Source: Demequina maris | GTDB taxonomy: Bacteria; Actinomycetota; Actinomycetes; Actinomycetales; Demequinaceae | NCBI RefSeq assembly: GCF_000971155.1 | Contig: NZ_BBLX01000002.1 | Span: 124,001-188,000, forward strand | Direction: 5' to 3' | Length of the DNA stretch: 64,000 nucleotides | Part shown: positions 44,335-50,689 of the stretch, piece by piece | Layout: each line of letters begins with the position of its first letter | How positions within the stretch are numbered: position 1 is the stretch's first letter | Position numbers and translations under genes: made by a program | The notes under the pieces: generated by a model | Database searches by the model: none | What the model saw: only the letters and a program-made list of their open reading frames with translations | Told to the model about the DNA's origin: nothing

Positions 44335-45387
44335 TCACTCCCAGTGCTCTGCAGGTGCTGTCCCGAGCGTCCCCTTGTCCCATCGGTTGCTTTCGAATAA
44401 CTCCGCTTGGGACGCTGGGACGGTCGGGACACTCTCGTATAGGCCCCGCTCGACTCGCCTGACGCGACCGCTTTCTGCGAGCCGGGCAAGGTAGCGCCGG
44501 GCGTCGTGGATGCCGAGGGCGATCTCGACCTTCTTCGCAGATGTTGGAGCCGCCTGGCGGGTCAAGTAGGCGACGATCGCTGTGGATCGCTCGGATACGC
44601 CGTCGACGGTCGCCCTTCTCGTTGCCGCGGTCGCCGCCTCGGACAAGCTGTCGCCGTCCAACGTCCAGCGCCCGGATTCGCTGCGCACGGCGAACTCGCT
44701 TTCGGGAACGTCCCGGCCGCTGACGCGAAGCACGCCCGTGGTCTCATTGCGCGGACGCTCCAGGTTGACCGTGAAGTCGGCGGCGCCGTTGAGTCCGTTC
44801 GTGCCGCTAGTGGAGTCCATCCAATCGACGGACCCTGCCTTGCGCGTGTGATGTACCACGAGCAGGCACGTGCCGGGGTGGTCGTCGGCGATGCGCTTCA
44901 GCGCTGAACCGATCCGGTAGTCCCGTTGGTAGGCGCTCTCGCCCGGCCCCGCCATCGGCATGACCCTCCCGAGTGTGTCGAGTGCGACCAGCGGATTCAG
45001 GCCGCCGTGCAGTCCCAGCCACGCCTCGATGACGAGTGGCACGTCTGCTGGCTGCGCCTTCGTCAGGTAGTGCAGGTTCGCTGGGATCGGAACATCAGGG
45101 CCGAGAAGGTGTCGCGCGCGAGACTGCATGCGGCGATCGCCGTCCTCGAGCGCGAGCACCAGTACGGGCCGAGCTTCGCCGGTGTCCACGACGCCGAACG
45201 CGGGCAATCCGCTCGCGACGGCTAGCGCGATTCCATAGACGCACCAGCTCTTGCCGGCCTTCGGAGGGCCGGTCAAGATGCCGAAACCTTCGGGAAGGAT
45301 TCCGGGCACCGCCCAGCTGATTACGGGAAACTCTTGGCGGTCGAGCCAGTCACCTGTGCGGATGTCGGCGAGGAGTGAGTCAATCAC
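44335..45387 (-). CDS. RepA-like hexameric replication ATPase/helicase
   Basis: A 350-residue RecA-fold ATPase. Walker A is GPPKAGKSW (about residues 40-48), Walker B NPLVALDTLGRV, a sensor/H-motif VVHHTRKAG, and the conserved GTNGLNGAADFTVNLER loop. A winged-helix-like C-terminus (about 265-325) has TSAKKVEIALGIHDARRYLARL. This is the RepA/RSF1010-type AAA family common in plasmids, satellites and integrative elements. It probably opens the iteron origin located upstream. GTG at 45387 overlaps the stop of the 75-residue gene as GTGA. Confidence 0.82.
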   Translation of the reverse strand: MIDSLLADIRTGDWLDRQEFPVISWAVPGILPEGFGILTGPPKAGKSWCVYGIALAVASGLPAFGVVDTGEARPVLVLALEDGDRRMQSRARHLLGPDVPIPANLHYLTKAQPADVPLVIEAWLGLHGGLNPLVALDTLGRVMPMAGPGESAYQRDYRIGSALKRIADDHPGTCLLVVHHTRKAGSVDWMDSTSGTNGLNGAADFTVNLERPRNETTGVLRVSGRDVPESEFAVRSESGRWTLDGDSLSEAATAATRRATVDGVSERSTAIVAYLTRQAAPTSAKKVEIALGIHDARRYLARLAESGRVRRVERGLYESVPTVPASQAELFESNRWDKGTLGTAPAEHWE

Positions 45388-45611
45388 GACGCTCGGCTCT
45401 CAGTATCGCCGGAGTTTGAGAAGCGGGCAGCCAGTTCCCATGCTTGCCATGCGACAGGCGCGGCTTGCGGCGAGTAGCCGACCATCGCGGCCACGCTCGG
45501 ATCGTCAGCATGAGCGAGTAGCCGCGCGTAGCGGTCGAGCTCGGCGGGCTGCATGCCGTAAGTAGAGGGGAGCGCCCGTTGCTCTGGGTCCTCATGCTCC
45601 TGCATCGCCAT
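45384..45611 (-). CDS. Small hypothetical protein between xis and repA
   Basis: A 75-residue acidic protein. LPSTYGMQPAELDRYARLLA and VAWQAWELAARFS suggest two or three helices. No known motif. ATG at 45611 shares a base with the stop of the excisionase-like gene (TGATG), and its stop overlaps the repA start (GTGA). It is thus translated as part of a coupled xis-orf-repA unit and may modulate replication initiation. Confidence 0.6.
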   Translation of the reverse strand: MAMQEHEDPEQRALPSTYGMQPAELDRYARLLAHADDPSVAAMVGYSPQAAPVAWQAWELAARFSNSGDTESRAS

Positions 45612-45811
45612 CAATTCAGACTGCCCATTGGAATCAGGGAACCTTCGAGCTGGTCGCGATCGACTCGAATCAGGCGGCCGTGTCCTGGAGTGCGGTAGGC
45701 GACGATCGCGCCCTCGGCGATTCGGCGCCGGACTGTCTTTGCCGAGCACCCGAGATAGGCGGCAGCTTCGGCGACGCTGATAAGTGAGCGCGGACATTCA
45801 AAGCGCTTCAT
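45611..45811 (-). CDS. xis: Excisionase-like MerR-type DNA-binding protein
   Basis: A 66-residue protein with a winged helix-turn-helix of the excisionase/helix_turn_helix_17 type: SLISVAEAAAYLGCSAKTVR, then RRRIAEGAIVAYR, and the wing with RLIRVDRDQLEG. Such proteins bend att DNA to favour excision or regulate early genes. It is the first gene of the leftward replication run, next to the iteron region. It is separated from the integrase by the candidate origin, as in several actinobacterial integrative elements. Confidence 0.8.
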   Translation of the reverse strand: MKRFECPRSLISVAEAAAYLGCSAKTVRRRIAEGAIVAYRTPGHGRLIRVDRDQLEGSLIPMGSLN

Positions 45812-46148
45812 GTTTATTTGCTCCTATGCAAATTGGCGGAGATATGTAGCTCCTCGGCCTTTGCGGCGTCGGATCGGGGCGATAGGCGCAGCCCGTCGGC
45901 TAAGGCGCTTGGGGCCACGACCGCCCGTATGTGTTATTTAGCTCCCAGGAAGGGCCGATTCAAACCGCGTCGCGTGCAGCGCGTGGACAACCGTGGACAG
46001 CCCGTCGACGACCGTGGACAACCTGTCGACGACCGTGGACAACCTGTCGACGACCGTGGACAACGCGTGCATTCGTATGGATGACAAAGGGCGGTGTACC
46101 GAGTCGCGACCCTGCCGCTCGCGTTTGGCGCCGCACGCTGCGTCGCAG
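45812..46148. other. Candidate replication origin region of the element
   Basis: A 337-bp interval between xis and int. It contains AT-rich stretches (45809-45835 and 45927-45946) next to the 21-bp iteron array at 45982-46063. Frames on both strands translate the repeats into low-complexity RGQPVDD or LSTVVDR peptides and are judged spurious. It should also hold the leftward promoter for xis-repA. Confidence 0.6.
45982..46063. repeat. 21-bp iterons with DnaA-box-like cores
   Basis: CGTGGACAA occurs at 45982, 46013, 46034 and 46055, and CGTGGACAG at 45992. The last three are exactly 21 bp apart (two helical turns) within the unit CGTGGACAACCTGTCGACGA plus one base. On the other strand each core reads TTGTCCACG, one base from the actinobacterial DnaA box TTGTCCACA. 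Each spacer carries a GTCGAC palindrome. Confidence 0.8.
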
Positions 46149-47270
46149 CTAGTCAGCCTCCGTCGCGAGGCGCGACAGCGATTGCGCAATTGCTCGATCG
46201 CGCGTTTCGTCCGCGTGCTGGTAGACCATCATTGCGGCTGGCGAAGCGTGGCCTGCTCGGCGCATGAGCTCTGCCGTCGTGGCACCTGCGCGCGCAGCCA
46301 GGGTGAGGCCCGTGTGCCGCAAGTGGTGAAACTTCAAGTCCGGGCGTCCTGCAGCCTCACGCGCGGGATGCCAGTAGCGGTACCAAGTCTTGTACGGCAT
46401 TTGGCGGTTGTCGTTCCCCGGGAAGAGGAGTGCATCGCGTCCCGGGCCCACATGGTCTGCCATGTGCTCAGCAAGTTCAGGCAGAACGTGTGGAGGCAGT
46501 GCGACGGCACGGCGACCGGCTGACGTCTTGGGAGGTCCGACTTCCGGGCTGCCGTTCGGCCACCCGACCGCGCGCTCGACCCGAACCGTGCCCGCGCCGA
46601 GATCGACGTCCCGGCGCCGCAGTTCGGCGAGTTCGCCGTACCGAAGGGCCCCCCATGCTGCGAGGGTCACCATGGCGCCCAGCCGATCGGGGAGGGCAGC
46701 GCGTATCGCGTCAAGCTCGGCCAAGGTGGCGATGGTCGGTTCGGGAGCACGCCGCCTCGTCCCTGCGTCGGTGACCTCGCACGGATTCGCATGGAGCTTC
46801 CGCTCGTGAACCGCGGAGCCGAGGATCGTGCGAAGTAGGGCGTACGCGTGAGCTCGTCGAGTAGGAGCGTCGGGCTTGAGGGAGTAGTACCAGTCCTCGA
46901 CGTCCTCGGGGCTGACCTCGGCTAGGTAGAGCTCACCGAAGGTCGGGTACACGAGCCCGTTCAGCAGGCGTCGGTAGAGCGCCAGAGTCGACGGTCGGAG
47001 TGGTGCGCCCTTCACCGTGCGCCGAGTGAGCCAGCGTTCGCTGTACTCGCGGACCGTTTCTGGTCGTTGCGCAGGTCGCCCGCGCGACCATTCGCCGCGT
47101 TCAATGCGGATGCGTTGCGCCGAGAGCCATGCCTCGGCGTCGAGCTTAGAGGTGTACGTGGTGTCGGCCGTGTGGCGAGCCCCGTCTGGGCCGGCGTAGG
47201 ACGCTTGCCAGCGGCCGGAGGGGAGCTTGCGAACAGCGCCCCAGCTCCTGCGTTCGCGTCGCGTGACCAT
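46149..47270 (-). CDS. int: Tyrosine-recombinase integrase
   Basis: A 373-residue phage-type integrase. The N-terminal arm-binding region is WGAVRKLPSGRWQASYAGPD, the SAM-like core-binding domain covers about residues 65-160, and the catalytic domain 175-373. Catalytic residues are seen in LAAWGALRYGELAELRRRD (Arg), FHHLRHTGLTL (His-x2-Arg), RRAGHASPAAM (His) and MVYQHA (Tyr nucleophile). ATG at 47270 has GGAGAAGCC upstream and is preferred to the longer frame. It recombines the 27-bp att core in tRNA-Gln and lies beside attR. Confidence 0.93.
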   Translation of the reverse strand: MVTRRERRSWGAVRKLPSGRWQASYAGPDGARHTADTTYTSKLDAEAWLSAQRIRIERGEWSRGRPAQRPETVREYSERWLTRRTVKGAPLRPSTLALYRRLLNGLVYPTFGELYLAEVSPEDVEDWYYSLKPDAPTRRAHAYALLRTILGSAVHERKLHANPCEVTDAGTRRRAPEPTIATLAELDAIRAALPDRLGAMVTLAAWGALRYGELAELRRRDVDLGAGTVRVERAVGWPNGSPEVGPPKTSAGRRAVALPPHVLPELAEHMADHVGPGRDALLFPGNDNRQMPYKTWYRYWHPAREAAGRPDLKFHHLRHTGLTLAARAGATTAELMRRAGHASPAAMMVYQHADETRDRAIAQSLSRLATEAD

Positions 47271-47281
47271 GGCTTCTCCGT

Positions 47282-47309
47282 CGTGCAACTTCCGTGCAAT
47301 AACATTGTA
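47282..47309 (-). promoter_or_regulatory. int promoter with overlapping arm-type sites
   Basis: On the minus strand TACAAT (47304-47309) is a good -10. Immediately downstream are two CGTGCAA boxes (plus strand at 47282 and 47293, 11 bp apart) that match the pair at the left end. Integrase bound there would cover its own start point. Confidence 0.5.
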
Positions 47310-47417
47310 CGCTTCTGGCTCCTGTTGTCCGCTGCTGACCTGTGACCATTCGCGCAATATCGTCAGCTGAACAGGTAAAACGGCTCGTTAACCTGAGATT
47401 CGGGCGCTGCGCGTGCG

Positions 47418-47444
47418 AGAGGTTCGAATCCTCTGGGCGGAGCC
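47418..47444 (+). repeat. attR core (27-bp direct repeat)
   Basis: An exact copy of 37111-37137, without the 5' two thirds of the tRNA. It marks the right boundary of the integrated element. Confidence 0.93.
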
Positions 47445-47467
47445 GCGCGTCCCGGGACGATGCGCGC
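47444..47467 (+). repeat. 24-bp direct repeat, left copy
   Basis: Begins CGCGC then GTCCCGGGACGATGCGCGC. The same 24 bases recur at 47973-47996. It contains a copy of the dispersed word GGACGATGCG. Confidence 0.88.
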
Positions 47468-47560
47468 AATTGAGCACTCCTCCACATTGACAATAAGCGG
47501 CCCGACGATGCTTCCTTAAGACGGGGCTCGGACGAGTGCCGCCCCGGGTGGAGCAACCCC

Positions 47561-47929
47561 ATGACCTCAGACGTCGGAGAGCCGATCTATGGCAACACCT
47601 CGCGTCTTGCCCGATACGGGATCACGGTCGAGGAGTACAGAGGCCTGTGGTTCCGTCAAGGGGGCCGCTGTGGGGTCTGTCGACGTCAGTTCACGAAGCC
47701 CCCGTCAGTGGATCATGACCACCTCACTGGGCGCGTCCGAGGGCTTCTTTGCAAGTCGTGCAATGGAGCGATCGCCAATTTCGGTCGCTACGACTTCGGA
47801 GGGCGATTTGCAGCGGCGGCGGCACGCGTCCGTGCCAACGCGGACCTGGAGCAACGGTCGAGCGACGGAGACCCGACGCGCGCTCCCGGTGGTTCTAGCG
47901 GCACGCGGAACACGCAAGGTTCTACTTGA
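47561..47929 (+). CDS. HNH endonuclease of the T4 endonuclease VII type
   Basis: A 122-residue protein. RYGITVEEYRGLWFRQGGRC, zinc pairs CGVC and CKSC, and the core VDHDHLTGRVRGLLC define the recombination endonuclease VII group of the HNH superfamily, common in phages and as free-standing homing-type nucleases. The C-terminal 40 residues are low complexity and rich in Arg, Gly and Ser. ATG at 47561 is preceded by GGTGGAG. It lies just outside attR, between two 24-bp direct repeats, so it looks like a separate small insertion before glmU. Confidence 0.82.
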   Translation: MTSDVGEPIYGNTSRLARYGITVEEYRGLWFRQGGRCGVCRRQFTKPPSVDHDHLTGRVRGLLCKSCNGAIANFGRYDFGGRFAAAAARVRANADLEQRSSDGDPTRAPGGSSGTRNTQGST

Positions 47930-47972
47930 GTCTCGATGCGCCAACGACAGGTCCGACGACGCCAGCGGTCAG

Positions 47973-47996
47973 CGCGCGTCCCGGGACGATGCGCGC
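47973..47996 (+). repeat. 24-bp direct repeat, right copy
   Basis: Identical to 47444-47467, 529 bp downstream of it. Together they flank the HNH gene. It also contains the word GGACGATGCG at 47984. Confidence 0.88.
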
Positions 47997-48082
47997 GCAT
48001 CAGGGCGTTCACCGAACGCTAGACTTGGCGAGTCCAGCCTTCATGCCCCCTGACCGGGGTGCGCCACGTGTGAGGAGATCCG

Positions 48083-49648
48083 GTGACCCCGACCCCACCC
48101 GCAGCCGTGATGATCCTGGCCGCAGGGGCGGGTACCCGTATGAGGTCCGCCACGCCCAAGGTGCTGCACCAGATCGCCGGCCGCTCGCTCGTCGCGCACG
48201 CGCTGGCCGCCGCCGCCGAGCTCGACCCGGGACGCACCGTCGTGGTCGTCCGCCACGAGCGCGAGGCCGTCGCGTCCCACATCACCGACGTCGCGCCGCA
48301 CGCGCTGATCGCCGACCAGGACGCCGTGCCGGGCACCGGCAGCGCCGTCCGCTGCGGGCTGTCGACCCTCGACGCCACCACCGTCGCCGCGGCCGTGGCC
48401 GCCGGCGCGATCGGCGACCGCGCGGTCCTCGACAACCAGGTCCAGGGCTCGGTCGTGGTCACCAGCGGCGACGTGCCGCTGGTCGACGGCGCGCTGCTCG
48501 GCTCGCTCGTCGCGGCGCACGAGGAGCAGGGCAACGCCGTCACCGTGCTCACCGCGGAGGTGCCCGACGCGACCGGCTACGGGCGCATCGTCCGCGACAC
48601 CGACGGCGCCGTGCTGCGCATCGTCGAGCACAAGGACGCCCCCGCCGAGGTCCGCGCCATCCGCGAGATCAACGCCGGCATCTACGTCTTCGACGCCGCG
48701 GGCCTGCGCGACGCGCTCGCGCACCTCACCACCGACAACGCCCAGGGCGAGCTGTACCTCACCGACGTGCTCGCGCTCGCCCGCGAGGCCGGCGGCCGCG
48801 TGGGCGCGCTCGTCGCCCCGGACGCCTCCGCCGTCGAGGGCGTCAACGACCGCGTCCAGCTCGCCGCGGCCGGCGCGGCCCTCAACCGCCGCATCGTCGA
48901 CGGCTGGATGCGCGCGGGCGTGACCGTCGTCGACCCGGCCACCACGTGGATCGACGCGGATGTCGAGCTCGAGGCGGACGCGACCGTCCTGCCCGGCACC
49001 CAGCTCCACGGCGCGACCTACGTCGCCGCCGGCGCCACCGTCGGCCCCGACACCACGCTCACCGACGTCGAGGTGGGCGAGGGCGCCACCGTCACGCGCG
49101 TGCACGGCTCGCTGGCGAAGATCGGCCCCGGCGCGACCGTGGGCCCGTTCACCTTCCTCCGTCCCGGCACGGTGCTCGGCAAGAAGGGCAAGATCGGCGC
49201 CTTCGTCGAGACCAAGAACGCGACCATCGGCGCGCACTCGAAGGTGCCGCACCTCAGCTACGTGGGGGACGCCACCGTCGGCGAGCACTCCAACGTGGGC
49301 GCGGGCTCCATCTTCGTGAACTACGACGGCGTGACGAAGTCGACCTCGCACGTGGGCGACCACGTGCGCATCGGCTCGGACAACACGCTGATCGCGCCGG
49401 TCGAGATCGGCGACGGTGCCTACACGGGCGCCGGCGCGATCATCCGTCACGATGTCCCCGCGGGAGCGCTCGCGCTCAACGCGGTCTCGCAGCAGGTCGT
49501 GGAGGGGTGGGTCGAGCGTCGTCGCCCGGGCACGCCGTCCGCCGCCGCCGCACGCGCTGCACAGGACGCAGACGACTCCCGCGGACTATCGTCGGGGGCA
49601 CAGGAGGAGCGAGCGGCCGCGGCCGCCGACCACAAGGGAGAAGCATGA
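48083..49648 (+). CDS. glmU: Bifunctional UDP-GlcNAc pyrophosphorylase / GlcN-1-P acetyltransferase
   Basis: A 521-residue two-domain enzyme. The N-terminal uridylyltransferase has LAAGAGTRMRSATPKVLHQI and SGDVPLVDG. The C-terminal left-handed beta-helix acetyltransferase (about 275-470) has hexapeptide repeats, SLAKIGPGATVGPFTFLRPG, FVETKNATIG and GSIFVNYDGV. The final 50 residues are an Ala/Glu-rich tail typical of actinobacteria. It makes UDP-GlcNAc for peptidoglycan. GTG at 48083 follows GAGGAGATCC. Its stop overlaps prs as ATGA. Confidence 0.96.
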   Translation: MTPTPPAAVMILAAGAGTRMRSATPKVLHQIAGRSLVAHALAAAAELDPGRTVVVVRHEREAVASHITDVAPHALIADQDAVPGTGSAVRCGLSTLDATTVAAAVAAGAIGDRAVLDNQVQGSVVVTSGDVPLVDGALLGSLVAAHEEQGNAVTVLTAEVPDATGYGRIVRDTDGAVLRIVEHKDAPAEVRAIREINAGIYVFDAAGLRDALAHLTTDNAQGELYLTDVLALAREAGGRVGALVAPDASAVEGVNDRVQLAAAGAALNRRIVDGWMRAGVTVVDPATTWIDADVELEADATVLPGTQLHGATYVAAGATVGPDTTLTDVEVGEGATVTRVHGSLAKIGPGATVGPFTFLRPGTVLGKKGKIGAFVETKNATIGAHSKVPHLSYVGDATVGEHSNVGAGSIFVNYDGVTKSTSHVGDHVRIGSDNTLIAPVEIGDGAYTGAGAIIRHDVPAGALALNAVSQQVVEGWVERRRPGTPSAAAARAAQDADDSRGLSSGAQEERAAAAADHKGEA

Positions 49649-50625
49649 ATGCCGTGATCTCGAACCCGAGCGAGCGCCGCCTGGTCCTCGCGGGCGGCCG
49701 GGCGCACCCGGAGCTCGCGGAGGCGGTCGCGAAGAACCTCGGGATCGACCTCCTGCCGACCACCGCGTACACCTTCGCCAACGGCGAGCTGTACGTGCGC
49801 TTCGGGGAGTCGGTGCGCGGCGCCGACGCGTTCGTCCTCCAGTCGCACGCGGCGCCCATCAACGAGGCGATCATGGAGCAGCTCATCATGGTCGACGCGA
49901 TGAAGCGCGCCTCGGCCAAGCGCATCACCGTGATCATCCCCAGCTACGGCTACGCCCGTCAGGACAAGAAGCACAAGGGCCGCGAGCCGATCTCGGCGCG
50001 CCTCATGGCTGACCTGTTCAAGACCGCCGGCGCGGACCGCGTCATGTCGGTGGACCTGCACACGGCGCAGATCCAGGGCTTCTTCGACGGCCCCGTCGAC
50101 CACCTGTGGGCGATGCCGATGCTCGCGGACTACGTCAAGAGCCGCACCTCGCCGGGCAACCTCACCATCGTGTCGCCGGACGCCGGCCGCGTGCGCCTCG
50201 CCGACCAGTGGTCCGACCACCTCGGCGCCCCGCTCGCGATCATCCACAAGCGCCGCGACCCCTCGGTCCCCAACCAGGTCAAGGTCCACGAGCTCGTCGG
50301 TGAGGTCCAGGGCCGCACCTGTGTGCTCGTCGACGACATGATCGACACCGGCGGCACCATCGTGCAGGCCGCCGAGGCGTTGTTCGAGAACGGCGCGAAG
50401 GACGTCATCGTCGCCTCGACGCACGGCCTGCTCTCGGGCCCGGCCGTCGACCGCCTCTCGAAGTCGGGCGTCTCCGAGGTCGTCATCACGGACACGCTGC
50501 CCATCTCCGAGGAGAAGCAGTTCGACAAGCTCACGATCCTCTCGATCGCTCCGCTCATCGCGCGCGCGGTCCGCGAGGTCTTCGACGACGGCTCGGTGAC
50601 GTCGCTCTTCGACGGCGCCGTCTGA
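49645..50625 (+). CDS. prs: Ribose-phosphate pyrophosphokinase
   Basis: A 326-residue PRPP synthetase. Motifs are YTFANGELYVRFGESVRGAD, the divalent-metal site VDLHTAQIQGFFDGPVDHL, the flexible-loop region around IIHKRRDP and the PRPP-binding loop VLVDDMIDTGGTI. It supplies PRPP for nucleotide, His and Trp synthesis. The ATG overlaps glmU by four bases; this glmU-prs pair is standard in actinobacteria. It ends at a strong terminator. Confidence 0.96.
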   Translation: MNAVISNPSERRLVLAGGRAHPELAEAVAKNLGIDLLPTTAYTFANGELYVRFGESVRGADAFVLQSHAAPINEAIMEQLIMVDAMKRASAKRITVIIPSYGYARQDKKHKGREPISARLMADLFKTAGADRVMSVDLHTAQIQGFFDGPVDHLWAMPMLADYVKSRTSPGNLTIVSPDAGRVRLADQWSDHLGAPLAIIHKRRDPSVPNQVKVHELVGEVQGRTCVLVDDMIDTGGTIVQAAEALFENGAKDVIVASTHGLLSGPAVDRLSKSGVSEVVITDTLPISEEKQFDKLTILSIAPLIARAVREVFDDGSVTSLFDGAV

Positions 50626-50644
50626 GCCTTCACGCTTCACGCGG

Positions 50645-50681
50645 ACGGGGCCCGCGCATCATGACGATGCGCGGGCCCCGT
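50645..50681. terminator. 16-bp perfect terminator containing the dispersed word
   Basis: The arms 50645-50660 (ending GCGCATC) and 50666-50681 (beginning GATGCGC) are perfect complements over loop ATGAC. The right side reads GACGATGCG, so the repeated word forms part of the stem. It separates prs from the convergent gene at 50690. Confidence 0.88.
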
Positions 50682-50689
50682 CTCGCGTG

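Larger units (their letters stand above)
37111..47444. mobile_element. Integrative element of about 10.3 kb in tRNA-Gln
   Basis: It is bounded by identical 27-bp repeats (37111-37137 and 47418-47444) that include the T arm and acceptor end of tRNA-Gln. A tyrosine integrase points inward from the right end. Inside are an excisionase-like protein, a RepA-like ATPase and a candidate iteron origin, then cargo nucleases and an AAA ATPase. Codon use is visibly less GC-rich than in the flanks. No FtsK/TraB, relaxase, capsid, portal or terminase gene was seen. It resembles a small replicating integrative element or phage satellite, not a complete prophage or conjugative element. Confidence 0.9.

Noticed and set aside
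45982..46063. A CRISPR array.
   Set aside because: The unit is 21 bp with no unique spacers and no cas genes are nearby.
45818..46084. Frames on both strands through the 21-bp repeats (RGQPVDD or LSTVVDR repeats).
   Set aside because: The peptide periodicity follows directly from a 21-bp DNA repeat, there is no ribosome site, and the DnaA-box phasing fits an origin.
47418..47444. A second tRNA gene at the right end of the element.
   Set aside because: Only the T arm and acceptor end are present; no D or anticodon arm precedes it, so it is the attR copy.
48584..48898. Additional CGCATCGTC 9-mers in glmU and several other genes (for example 15505, 16734, 35170, 48617, 48890).
   Set aside because: These are in-frame Arg-Ile-Val codons using preferred codons and mostly lack the tenth base, so I did not count them as evidence for the iterated word. 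The copy at 48584 has the full 10 bases but may be of this kind.
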